From Chelydra serpentina (Eukaryota > Chordata > Testudines > Chelydridae), in assembly GCA_037349315.1 (NCBI GenBank), contig JBAIAC010000026.1, forward strand, positions 23,341,501 to 23,405,500: DNA of 64,000 nucleotides. The letters are read 5' to 3'. The position numbers and the translations under genes were made by a program. Below are positions 1 to 10,504 of this stretch, in pieces. Below the pieces are notes generated by a model. It was not told the DNA's origin. It saw nothing but the letters and a program-made list of their open reading frames with translations, and searched no databases. How positions within the stretch are numbered: the first letter of the stretch is position 1; each line of letters opens with the position of its first letter.

Positions 1-1070
1 TGATGTATATGTCTTATTATTTGACTGTAATAATAATGTGTTGTATGCATTAACCATGTGCATGAGCCTTAACAAAGAGCTTTAATAAAGGAAAGTTTGT
101 AAGGTTCTTGGATTTGTAAATAGGGGAACTGAGCATAAATCAGCTGAGGATTTTTTGGAAATGTACAAAAATGTTAGCAAGTCTTACCTGGAATATAACC
201 CTTAGTTGGATGCTACACTGATACACAGAGACTGAAAAAATAGGAAAGGTAGAGTGTAGGGTGACAAAGATGATTAAAAGGCTTAGTGACCAATTCTACT
301 TCAGCATCAAACTGTGAAAGCAATTTCATTGTGGGGAGAGCCACATAATAACTGATATGATGATATGACCTGGAGATTTCAGTGGAGTTATTCCTGAACT
401 GAAATTATATCTCTAGCTGTGATACAATGCTTTGTCATTCAAAATGGCCCCCAAACTTTGGGGGGCTAAATCTTAATAGAGGTCCCTTAACTGTGCCTAT
501 GCTATTTAATGGCAAAACAACATGCTCATGACAGATAGGTAAATACATGTGCAGATGCTGATTTGAGCTTGTAGTTATTCAAAGACCACCTCAGCTTTTG
601 GGGGTGTAAGTAGAGAGGTTGGTAGAACATTGGACCAGCGTTTATAAATTACAGAAGTGACATATGCCCCAATAAGATACAGCATACATATTGTATGGTG
701 TTTTATGTGCTTATTTACCCATTGACCTTAGTAAAAATATGAACTCTACATTGTAAGTTTCTAACCTGCATTCCACTATACATACTAAATTTGTGGTGTT
801 TTTATTACAGTAATGAAATAATGTTAATGTTTCCATAAAACTTGGGAGACTGTATTAGGATTATACAATGGTTTTTACAACCTTATTATTGTTCAGACAT
901 TGATATAATAAGAAAGTGACAGAAAAAAAAACCCCATAACAAGGCAGCACAGCCAGAAAAGTACACAATCAAATTCTCACTTAGGTCATGGAATGTAAAT
1001 AATAACTGCACTTTAAACTGTCAGGATGGGGAGACGATGCCAGGCAGAATGTGAGTGTGGAGCAGTGATT
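1..1070. other. AT-rich DNA without a recognisable gene
   Basis: No reading frame of note and no repeat family I can name with confidence. The stretch around 595-640 loosely resembles a tRNA-like SINE head but is too short to call. Probably unique intergenic or intronic DNA. Confidence 0.5.
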
Positions 1071-1074
1071 TCCC

Positions 1075-1195
1075 TACACCCCCCCTAAATTTCCCCAACA
1101 CCCCCCCAGTTTTGTGAACTAGTTACATGCCAATTTAGTGACACACACCCCCAGTAAATTCGAACACCTCCCCCTAATTTTAATTCCTGGGGAGC
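1075..1195. repeat. C-tract-rich stretch (G-rich on the minus strand)
   Basis: Several runs of five to seven C separated by short A/T-rich phrases occur at about 1079-1087, 1101-1108, 1148-1152 and 1169-1174. The minus strand could in principle form a loose G-quadruplex, though the spacers are long. The repeated C-run plus 'taa(a)ttt' phrasing suggests a degenerate interspersed repeat, family not identified. Confidence 0.4.
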
Positions 1196-1339
1196 CCACT
1201 GGTGTGGAGAAGGACAAGAAAGATGAGGAAGAAGGTGAAGACTGAGATACAGAAGGAGGAGGAGAAGTAAGGCAAATTAGGGGAGAAGGTGCTTTATAAC
1301 CATGTATTATTGTGACTGCTATTCAGGGTCAAACTTGAG

Positions 1340-1715
1340 AAGGGTGCAAAAGTCCAGAGTTTATTGAGGGAGTTTCCCCACTCCCTGCCCCACAGGCAGG
1401 GGTTCCCTGCAACAGTCTTGCCAGGCCCCCAGGCCCGTCCCAGGCAGCACACACACAGCCTAATAGTCTTTCTGGAGTAAAGCAAAGAAATAGTCCCATT
1501 AAGAAAACAAACTCTAGTCCTGTGCCAGACCTACCTTCCCCTGGAAGGGCTCTGGCAGCCAGCAGTCTGTTCAGAGGTTCTCACCTGGTTCTTTCCTCAG
1601 GAAGCAAAGCAAAGCAGAGAAGGTCTGTTTTCTTCCCTAGTCACACAGCTACTGAACTGTCTTTTTTTAGCTTATCCTTTATTACCTGACAGCGAGAAGT
1701 CGAGTGTAGTGGGAC
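1340..1715 (-). repeat. Possible retroelement or LTR-like fragment, minus strand
   Basis: Higher GC than its surroundings. On the minus strand it contains 'caataaactctgg' near 1350-1365, the kind of AATAAA block seen near LTR or retroelement 3' ends. I could not find paired ends or a target duplication. The short minus frame at 1294-1485 has no recognisable domain. This is a weak call; it may simply be unique DNA. Confidence 0.2.
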
Positions 1716-1722
1716 AGAGGTA

Positions 1723-1839
1723 GGGTGACCAGATGTCACGATTTTATAGGGACAGTCCCGATCTTTGGGGCTTTTTCTTATATAGGTGCCTATTACCCCT
1801 ACCCGGTCCTGATTTTTCATACTTGCTATCTGGTCACCC
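1723..1839. mobile_element. Short MITE with TA target duplication (copy 1)
   Basis: A 117-bp element with 12-bp perfect terminal inverted repeats (gggtgaccagat / atctggtcaccc), flanked on both sides by TA (1721-1722 and 1840-1841). A TA duplication is typical of the Tc1/mariner superfamily, so this is read as a non-autonomous mariner-like MITE. A related copy in the opposite orientation lies at 20943-21061; the interior phrases about 'gggacagtcccgat' and 'ggggctttttcttatatagg' are shared. It has no coding capacity. Confidence 0.85.
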
Positions 1840-1869
1840 TAGACAGGTTTGAGGAACATTGTTTAATGA

Positions 1870-2440
1870 TTTTATAATTTTGATAATAGCAATGTTTATA
1901 ATTAAACATTATTAGCAGTTTGTTAGCCCTGGCTGGCTCAGTATAGAGTTGATATACCCCAATTATATTGAATAATGTTCCTCAAAATGCACATAAATTC
2001 AGATGATAATTCCACCCTAGGTTCCAATGGCAAGAACAAAGAGTTTGTGCTGGGCTCTCTTGTTTTTGATCTCACTAGATACTCTTTCAAAGGAATTAGA
2101 GTTTTATTGTTAGGCTTGGAAGGATTACATTGTTATTGGTATAGGTTTATTTCACCATACACATACAAACTGATGAAAAAATATTTTCATTGATAACAAA
2201 TGAAATTTACAGACAGGCAAAGTAAGGAAAATGCTGCTTGAGAACTTAATAGAATTTGATTTAAGGCTATTTTGACATGTGATGTTGACAATTTGTGCAG
2301 TAATGGTTATAAAGCTTTAGCTTTTTGAATTAAATAATTATTTTCTGACCCTCCTAAATGCCCACAACTGCGAAAATTTAAATTGCTAAAAATTGAAAAA
2401 ATGCTTAATTATAAACATTGCTATTATCAAAATTATAAAA
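1870..2440. repeat. 36-bp inverted repeat arms about 500 bp apart
   Basis: The sequence at 1870-1905 is the exact reverse complement of 2405-2440 (36 bp, AT-rich; core phrase tgataatagcaatg). The right arm is the 3' part of the dispersed repeat at 2114-2480, so the left arm is probably an inverted piece of the same family. The interior includes the run 'ctggctggctcag' and otherwise unassigned DNA. A perfect match over this length is unlikely by chance even in AT-rich DNA. Confidence 0.8.
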
Positions 2441-2480
2441 AAAATAAACATCTAATTCTGCCAAGCCTATTTATGGTGTG
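2114..2480 (+). repeat. Dispersed repeat 'ttaggcttggaaggatta' family, copy A
   Basis: Shares an ordered series of blocks with 63455-63890 in the same orientation: 'taggcttggaaggatta', 'atttcaccatacacac', 'aggcaaagtaag', 'gatttaag', 'attttgacat', 'aaagctttaac/g', 'cccacaactg', 'aattataaa'. Identity is patchy with many indels, as expected for old copies of a multicopy element. The 72-aa frame at 1975-2193 and the 64-aa frame at 2383-2577 lie across it and are not genes. I recognise the block order as a common sauropsid repeat but cannot name the family. Confidence 0.7.
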
Positions 2481-5400
2481 TAACCAGGATCCATTATTTC
2501 TTTGTGTTATTTATATTCCTCACAAGCTTCTTTTCTCTCCATTCCCTTTCTCATTCTCACTCTCTCTGTATAGATAGAATTCAAAAACTCAAAGACAAGC
2601 TCTCTATCACTCCCCAAGGGTGCAATGCAGTTTGTTACTTCTCTTGAAAAGATGAAGCTAATAACGCTATGCTGCATTCCATGCCATTGAGGGGAGCAAA
2701 TGCATGCTAAGTCACGAAAAAATGTCCTAAAAGCCGAGGAAGACACAGAGCAGAGCCACTATTAGTGCACTCCTGTGAGTCCACCCCACCCCAGTTTGAG
2801 GGTCCAGAGCCCTTCCTCAGTATCTCCTCAACACGGGGTTGTGCAGATTATGGGTTGGTTTGTGTGACCAGAGAGTGTATGGGTTTGGGGCAGCTGCTCT
2901 AGGCAGTCTATATCCCTAGTGGATTGTTCAGCAGGAATTCATACGATGTTAATACTGCACCTTGGAATGTTTACTTCCAATCTGCTGCTTCTATTTCCCT
3001 GAGGAGATGTGGTGCAAGGTGTAGTTCAGAGGCAGATACCCATTTGCCAATGGCAAAAAGTCAGTCATGATGCCATGAGTGTGCACATGTGTGGGTAGTG
3101 GAGGGGCTGGTCCACAGATGGGTTAGCACTGAGTGAGCAGATGTCCCACGATCTGCAGGATTGGGGCCAGGATTCCCCATGGAATTCAAGGGCCACAAAC
3201 TCCTTGTCCTCTGAGGAGAGAATGTCCCAGCTTACACAGAGCTTGAAAGCTGCAGCTGTATTGATGTAGTTTTCCCCCTCCTGTGGGTTTTTGCAAAGGA
3301 GGGGGCATATGGCTCCACGTTACTGCATTTAATTAAATAAGCAGCTGCATACAGTGCAGAGGGGATGCTGAGCGCGAAGGCAGCCCTTGTGTTGGCAAAG
3401 ATAGTTTTGTCCATGTATATCTGATTTGTTTAAGCTCTGCTTTTATGGAGTTCATGAAAAAGCATAGGTACCCAGGACAACATGCTACATACAGGCTTGG
3501 ATGGGATATATTTTTAAGGGGGTAAATAGTATAGAACATTCACAGTGAAAATGACCTTCCAAATGCAAGATGATAATGAACCACCTAAGTCTGTCTCTGT
3601 GATATAAAGAAAAACCTACATACACTCTACATACTCAATCTGCTCAGCTAAAGTACCAGTCCACTTACCATATAAACAAACTGTAGTGTGAACTGTAGTT
3701 CACACTATTCTTGCTGTTAAGGTAAAAAGGGCAATTTTCGTAGTGAGCAGGAAAAACATATTGGTGATGGTAATGGACAACAAGACAACATTTTTACAAT
3801 CCAATAGATTTTAGGAAAGGAAACAAAAAAATGAAGACATGATACATGCGTTACAGTCCTCCAAGGCCACATCTTCCACTATCCAAGTTCCATCCATTCA
3901 CCAATATAACATGCTGGCATTATTAAGAGTAAATAAAATCTGAGCATGACTACCAAAGTAAACCTGCAATGTAACCGCAATCCAGACACAATTAATTCAG
4001 TCCTTCATTGAAAGCCACCCTCTTCTGTTGTGGACAGTGCAGAGCTGCACAGCACAGGGTTGTTATCTGAAAAGAATATCAACTTGGTACAATGGACATG
4101 CACTGGGATAAGATTAATATATTACTCTCTTCCTTTCCTATACCTAGAACATCACTTACACAAGAACCCTGTGAAGTGTCACTCAAATAGTCCTTCCTGA
4201 AACATACCACAGTACAATGCAATAGCTTTATATTCCACTCATGAAAGACTTACCTTCTCATGTTTCAGCTCCCTCAAAAATGACCTCTTACTTATTGGCT
4301 GTAAAGCCTTGATTTTCAGGACATGTCTCTGAACCTTATTGTCCTTAGTATTCTCCATTAAAGGGAAACGGTCAGGTTTAAAGTCATACATTTCTCCTAT
4401 GTTACAAACTTCACTTTAGTTTATGAAAACTGGAAGCATTTTTAAAATTCTAAGGCAATATTGCCCTCTACTCTGAAAACACGCACATAGGGGCCAGGAA
4501 ACATAGGCTCAAATAATGCCACCCTTACTCATGTTGAGTAGTATCTTACTCTGTGAGTAGTCCCGTTGATTATCACTGTTTATTCTACTGATACAGTATT
4601 TACAGCAATGTATTCAGGGTCAGTCATTTTCAGGCAACAGACTCAGTCCTTTTTATGATATAATTTCTATTTCTTCTTTTTTCAGTCATTCACCCAGGCT
4701 GCTCATTAAAGCAGAAAAATCCATAATGGATTCAATGTGTAATGCAAAGATTAGTTCTTAAAATTGACTTTTTTTCTGCCTAAGTCATCAAATATTGCAT
4801 ATATGTGGCTCTAAATTATTTGAAAGTCACATGAAAAAAGCAGCTCTTCCTGAAGGTGATATTGTGCAGTAATTTTGTTCTGTACACATCTACAGTTATG
4901 TAGATGATTACACTGAGTTAAGGCATGGTCAGTACTATGCAACCTGCAGCTGAATTCAGCAAAGCTTGTTTGACATTCCACAGTGTATGCTGCTGTAACA
5001 GCGAGAATGATAATAGCTGAATTTAGCACATTCTCTCTGCTTCTTTATCACCAGTGCAAGATTACTTCAACTTTTAGCTGGTTAAACAAAATAACCAAGA
5101 TCGTAAAAAACAAACAGAGAAAACAGAAATACCATCATTTGGAAACCTGCTCTCAGGTCCAAGCTGACCCCCCAACTTGGGTTCTCTCAGCAGGGTTTGC
5201 ACTGTTAGAGCCACAGCATAGACCTCTACCACTCGAGTTAATGGAGTAACTAGTAGCAGTAGTAGGCTGTTATCCTCTATGTGGATTAGTCACTAGAGAG
5301 GGATGAGACACACACAAACACTTTTCCAGTGGGTTTCAGTTATTTGCTGTTAACAAATAATGTTGAGACTGAGAACTCCTGAGTTCAAGTCCATGTTTTA
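2481..5400. other. No gene seen; unique-looking DNA with minor hairpins
   Basis: Short frames only, none with a recognisable domain. A perfect 10-bp hairpin with a 4-nt loop sits at 3684-3707 (tagtgtgaac / gttcacacta). At about 4530-4580 the phrase 'gagtagtatcttactc' followed by 'gagtagtcccgttgat' matches a short motif widespread in sauropsid DNA. Nothing suggests exons. Confidence 0.45.
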
Positions 5401-5404
5401 GAGG

Positions 5405-5700
5405 AGAGTGTGTCTAGTGGTTATAGATCCTTCTGCCTCTGTGCCACTAGCCTGTCTCTACCACTCCTATTTGCCCCAGCCTAGCTCCTGTCCCCCACCA
5501 TACTGCCCCCTGCCCTCTGCTCCTAGCCAAATGTCCCATCCCAGAAACTGCCCATCTTCCTCTCTACACCTGTCTACCCCCAGCCACTTCTGCTCCTCTC
5601 CATACCCCCCCTCGACTCGCTTCTGTAACCTTCCCCATCACTGCTAACCCTGGCTCCTGTCCTCCACCCCCTTTTGCTCCTATCCACCCCCCATCTTGGC
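5405..5700. repeat. Polypyrimidine (C/T-rich) tract
   Basis: About 290 bases strongly biased to C and T on the plus strand. The 79-aa plus frame (5408-5647) is mostly Ser, Pro and Cys, and the 61-aa minus frame is Arg, Gly and Ser rich, both as expected from composition alone. I interpret it as low-complexity sequence, not coding. Confidence 0.6.
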
Positions 5701-8560
5701 TCTTGACATCTTTGCAACCTTAGTATTCTTTTAGCATAGGTTTCTTTGTTAGATATCAATGATATTTCAAAGCATTGTCATTTACACTAGTTTTGTGGGC
5801 GGAGTGCATGTTTTCCTTATTCACAGGTCTAAAATAGAATAATCTATTTAAGGTATTCCTCTTGCACCAAACATAAAATTAGCTAATTCCTTCAGTCATT
5901 AGTCAAGCAGAACTCCCATTGAAGTTAATAGTTAATGAGTCAATGAATGATTTTGCCTGATTTGGCTCTAAATGCTGTGTATATTGAAATGGAAAGGAAA
6001 GGAAGGACATGCTGTCAGTTTGGATTGCAGCATTTGGATAAAAAATTAAGAATCAAAGTCTTCTCTCAAATTAGAGAGGACATGAACTCTACAGAATAGG
6101 CTGAATGTACCAACAAAACATACAAATGAGTTCTGAAAAGCTATTTCTATTAATAATGAGCCATCACTTCACCAGGAAAAGACTTTTAAGTTCTCAGGAA
6201 ATTTCACAGGCTAATAACTAAATCAAATTGACTAAACAAGGAAATGAAGGAACAGACACTGTTCAAGGATCAGCTACAGTAAATACAAGCAAATGGGAAG
6301 CTTTTCATAGAAATTATTCCTTAGTCAACTTATGTTATGAAGGATCTGCCAAGGGCATAAAGTAAATCAAACACTTCAGGAATAAAAACACAACAAATGA
6401 CATACGTCTGTTTTGAAGTCTGGCAAAACAAAGCCAAGTATAGCATTTAGTGCAAAGAAATACCTAAAGAATCTAAGCAATTTAATAACTTGCTTCATGC
6501 ATTTACAAAGCTCAAACAACACATGCCACGTGAGAATTTAACTCTAATAAATGTGTGGCTTCTGGCTGAATCAGATTTGCCCCTTGAGCTGATGAAGAAT
6601 GTCCACTAGCAGAAACTGTCTATGACACAGACTTGAGAAGCTCTGCTTCCATTCATTGCCAACATCTCCCCCCGCCTCCCCTACCCCATACAAACTCCCC
6701 CGCCAGAACAATACATTATCGATATATACAGATGCATAATCTACTAAGTGCCAGGCTTTGAAGCCTATAAATAGCTAAAACTGTTTCTTTATTTTATTGT
6801 TGCTTTGTTTTAAATCAGAACAAAGTAGTGTTATTTTTAAAATGCATTTTTCAGGGTCAGAGGTTGCCTGTTTTCCGAGCTCCAGCATTGTTGCTCTGTT
6901 GTTTCCTGGCTGTCTTTGTTTTGCTCGGTTCTTTTGGTGCCCATTCAGTAAAGTAGCAGGTCATGACACTAACTGTTCATAGGTAGCTGAAGAAAGAGAC
7001 TAACAGGATTTCTGTAGGCCCCAAATGGCTGCAATATTGTCTCTGCCTGCTGGTGGCCTGAAAATAGTGCAGACACAACTGATTAGCAGAGGCCAAAATC
7101 CAGTAGCTGGATTTACAGGGCCAAGTTACAGGGCCCGGGTGTAAGCAAGTGCAATTCCATCAAAGTCAGTAGTCAGACCTGCTTGTCTGCTAAAGGTGTG
7201 TGCCACCTGCCTGCGGCTGCAGCTCGGACCCACAGTCAGGACCCTTGTGGTTCAAGGGTATCAGCTCTTCTAGATGTGCCAGCAGGGAGCCCCTCCTGGC
7301 CGAGCTGTGCTAGTAAGCTTGTTTCCTCAAGAAATCTCTTGCCTACATTACAGGCAGCCCATGTCATCCTGTGACTCAGCGTCAGTGTCATTACCGCTTT
7401 TCTTTGCGTCCTGGGAAGTTCATCTCATACCGATTGTGACAAACTGGAAATGATAGAGTCCAAGTCAGGCAACACGCACAGTATTCTTTCCTCAGCAGGC
7501 AACAAGCTTAAGAGACAGAGCAGAAGCTGGGATGTTAGTGACGGTAAAGGTCCCAAAGGAATTACTTAGAAAGACTTAACACAATCTTTCAGGACAGTAC
7601 AAATCAGACTGTAGTAGCTAACCTATCAAAGCCCTACTCTGGACTGGTGGAGACCTTGTCATGTTCTTTTTGAAACTCTGCCTTTCACCGAGGAGCCTGC
7701 TAAAACTGTATGTCTTTGCAAAAATGAGTCTGATCTGAAGAAATTACAGCAGTAGAAAGCCCTCTACCTCCAGATGATATAACAAAGGATATTCTTTTTT
7801 GTGTGTGTGAAATGCCCTGCTGATAGAGGACCCAACCCAACGAGAAGCAAGAGGCAAAACACCCCTACCTGGAATCACCTCAGATATCCATAACTGTACT
7901 GCACTGTGGAACAAACTCTGCCACAGCCTCTCATCCAGATACCCTCAACCATCCTTTCTTCCATGCACTGAGCTATAGGGAGCCACTGCAGCATGTGCCA
8001 GAGGTGTGCACATCCTGCCTGGGCTCCCTGCATCTTGCTTCTTGTCCCAGCTGAACTGCAGAATCACATCAGTCACACTGGCTATCCCATCACGTGGTCA
8101 AGGAACTGCCATATTCTGCGCCCATGGAAGGGTGGGGACAGAATCCACCATTCATTGAAGCCAGTGGGAGTTTTACCTCACTGAGGGCTGAGAAAGGACT
8201 TCAGTGTTTGACCCTAAATATTTGTATCACCTGGCCCGTTGTGAATACAATTGGTCTGATTCTATGCTGCACGGCACATTGTGTAGGCATTTACATTGCT
8301 GCAAAGTAAGGGTAATAGGCTACCATATCAGAATGGTAGCATTTTACACCTTTGCCCAAGGTAAATGTCGGCACACTGTGCAAGACAATGAAGACTCAGG
8401 CCCAAACTTGGTGCTGCATGGAAAGTTCAGATAGGGAAGAATCCACATAGTGGGAATCATTCCCACATATATCATGGAGAAGGCTTTTGAGGCAGCTTTC
8501 TGCACTGCATGGCAGAGAAAGAACAGCTGGCACTAGAGTGGGAGTTGCAGGCTGCAGCTG
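5701..8560. other. No gene seen
   Basis: Mixed-composition DNA with only short frames lacking recognisable domains. A 'gaactcccattgaagttaatag' -like motif near 5910 and 'cattgaagccagtgggag' near 8153 belong to the widespread short sauropsid motif discussed in the findings. No splice-bounded exon could be argued. Confidence 0.4.
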
Positions 8561-8567
8561 CTACTTA

Positions 8568-9313
8568 GGGCATGGCTACACTTGTGAGTTAGAGTGCATT
8601 AAGGCAGCCCCGGGCGCCCTAACTCACGACCTGTCCACGCTGGCGAGGCACTTAGAGCGTCTGGACTCTGCAGCTGGAGCGCTCCTGGTAATCCACCTCC
8701 ACGCGCAGCATAAAGCTTGGTGTGCCTCGGCTGAAACGCCCCGGCGACAGTGTGAATGAGGTGTTGCATTACTGTGCTCTGATTGGCCTCCGGAGGCGTC
8801 CCATAATCCCCTTAAGTCAAGTGACCACTCTTCTCATTGTTTTGCAATCAGCTGTAGGCATGCAGATATCCCCTTTCAAAGCTCCGTTTCTGACATCCGG
8901 CATGCTTATCTGCTCCGGGACAAAGCAAACCATTACTGTGGAATGCTGTGAGAGAGAGAGAGAGAGGCAGGGGAAAGAAGGGGGGTCTGTTGCTGTCTGA
9001 ACTTACAAGACAGCATGCTGACATGCTCTCAGCCCCCCCAAAACCCCCTTTCTCTCCCCCCACATACACATAACACACTCCCTGTCACACTCCACCCCCC
9101 CCCCCCCATTTGAAAAGCACATTGCAGCCACTTGCATGCTGGGATAGCTACCACAATGCACTACTCTCTGTGGCCATTGCAAGAGCTGCTAATGTGGCCA
9201 CGCCAGTTCGCTTGAATCTGACAATGTGGACACACTGCAGCGCTTTCCCTACTGCACTTTCCGAGAGCTGATTTAACTCATAGCGCTCTACATCTGCAAG
9301 TGTAGCCATGCCC
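8568..9313. mobile_element. Complete 746-bp Harbinger-like MITE
   Basis: Both ends carry a perfect 17-bp terminal inverted repeat (gggcatggctacacttg) and both flanks carry the 3-bp duplication TTA (8565-8567 and 9314-9316). TIR sequence plus a TTA duplication point to the PIF/Harbinger superfamily; the superfamily call is inference. The interior holds a GC-rich block, a (GA)n run at about 8948-8966 and a C homopolymer at about 9092-9106. Frames of 90 and 92 aa inside it show no transposase motif, so it is non-autonomous. Confidence 0.9.
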
Positions 9314-9316
9314 TTA

Positions 9317-10217
9317 GCCTATCTCCTGCAGTTGCTGCCTACAGGCATGAGTCCAGAGGATGGCAGTTGTGCATGCCTGGATTCATGTTAGGAATGCAGA
9401 TTCCTTTCCTTAGCTTCAGCACAGTGTTGTTCTCAGAGCAAAGGTCTTTTACTTCTGTTTGAGCCACTTCTCCGGATTTGACCCTAAATTGACGTAACGG
9501 ATCGACTGAGTTCTGACGCAGATATGTAATTTAAAAGAAAGAAATCAGAGAAGGGGAATAAACGATAAAGCATATTCCAAATACTCCTGAGCTGGAAGCA
9601 CAAATTAACTCTCCAAGACATGAAGGGAGCAGTAGCATAACTGTAATAAGCAATCTAACTTTCAGTGCTTGATGTCACTTAATCATAATGAAATGTTAGA
9701 CCTGTACATCATGTGTCCTCCAATCACAGATTCTTTACACTCTTACACTATGCCATCTTTCTTCCTAAAACAAATAATCTCTCAGTCTCTTTGTAAACCA
9801 CCAGTGACATTTAGTATTCTGATCACTGCAGGCAAGTCCACCTGGCATATAGTGTTTTAAATCCAAACAATGTTATGGCTATGCATTTCTAGATTCATGG
9901 TACAACACAATAGCTCTGTTCAGTAAGAAGTAAATCTAAATTCCAATCCTCAGATGATCAGGTTTATATCTATCTATCTATACATATGACTTTTATGCAT
10001 CTTGAAACAACATCTGTCAAAACGTGTTAGCTAAACAATAGGATACTTAAATACTCTCTGCAATATCAAAAAAGCCTTTTTGTATCGCTGGTTACAAACT
10101 TTTTTAGTTTTAAATGGTGACAAAGAATCTTTGAAAAAACTCCCCACTGTCTTCAAATGTCTGGAAAACACAATTCATCCTAGACAGTTTATCAATGTGT
10201 CATTTAGCTCAAGAAAA
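9317..10217. other. No gene seen
   Basis: AT-rich flank between the Harbinger-like MITE and the hAT element. It contains a short (TATC)n run near 9964-9980. Frames are short and without recognisable domains. Confidence 0.45.
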
Positions 10218-10504
10218 CTATAAAGCAGGGCCGGCCCACAACATTTTGGCACCTGAGGCGGGGAGCTCAAATGACGCTCCCATGCACCCTCGCTTAGGCC
10301 AAAACTTTGAAAGGTCTCAATTCTGCCTTCTTCCTGTTTTACTCCTCTCATGGCTCTGCTACCTACCCCAATAAAGGACAACTAACAACTTAAAATGCCT
10401 TGTTCAAAAATTTTAAGTAACACTTAACTTTCAAATGCCTGAACAGCAAATGTAACTTTTCTTGTCTGCATAGTAAACACTGGCATTTTTATCTGTTTGA
10501 ATAC

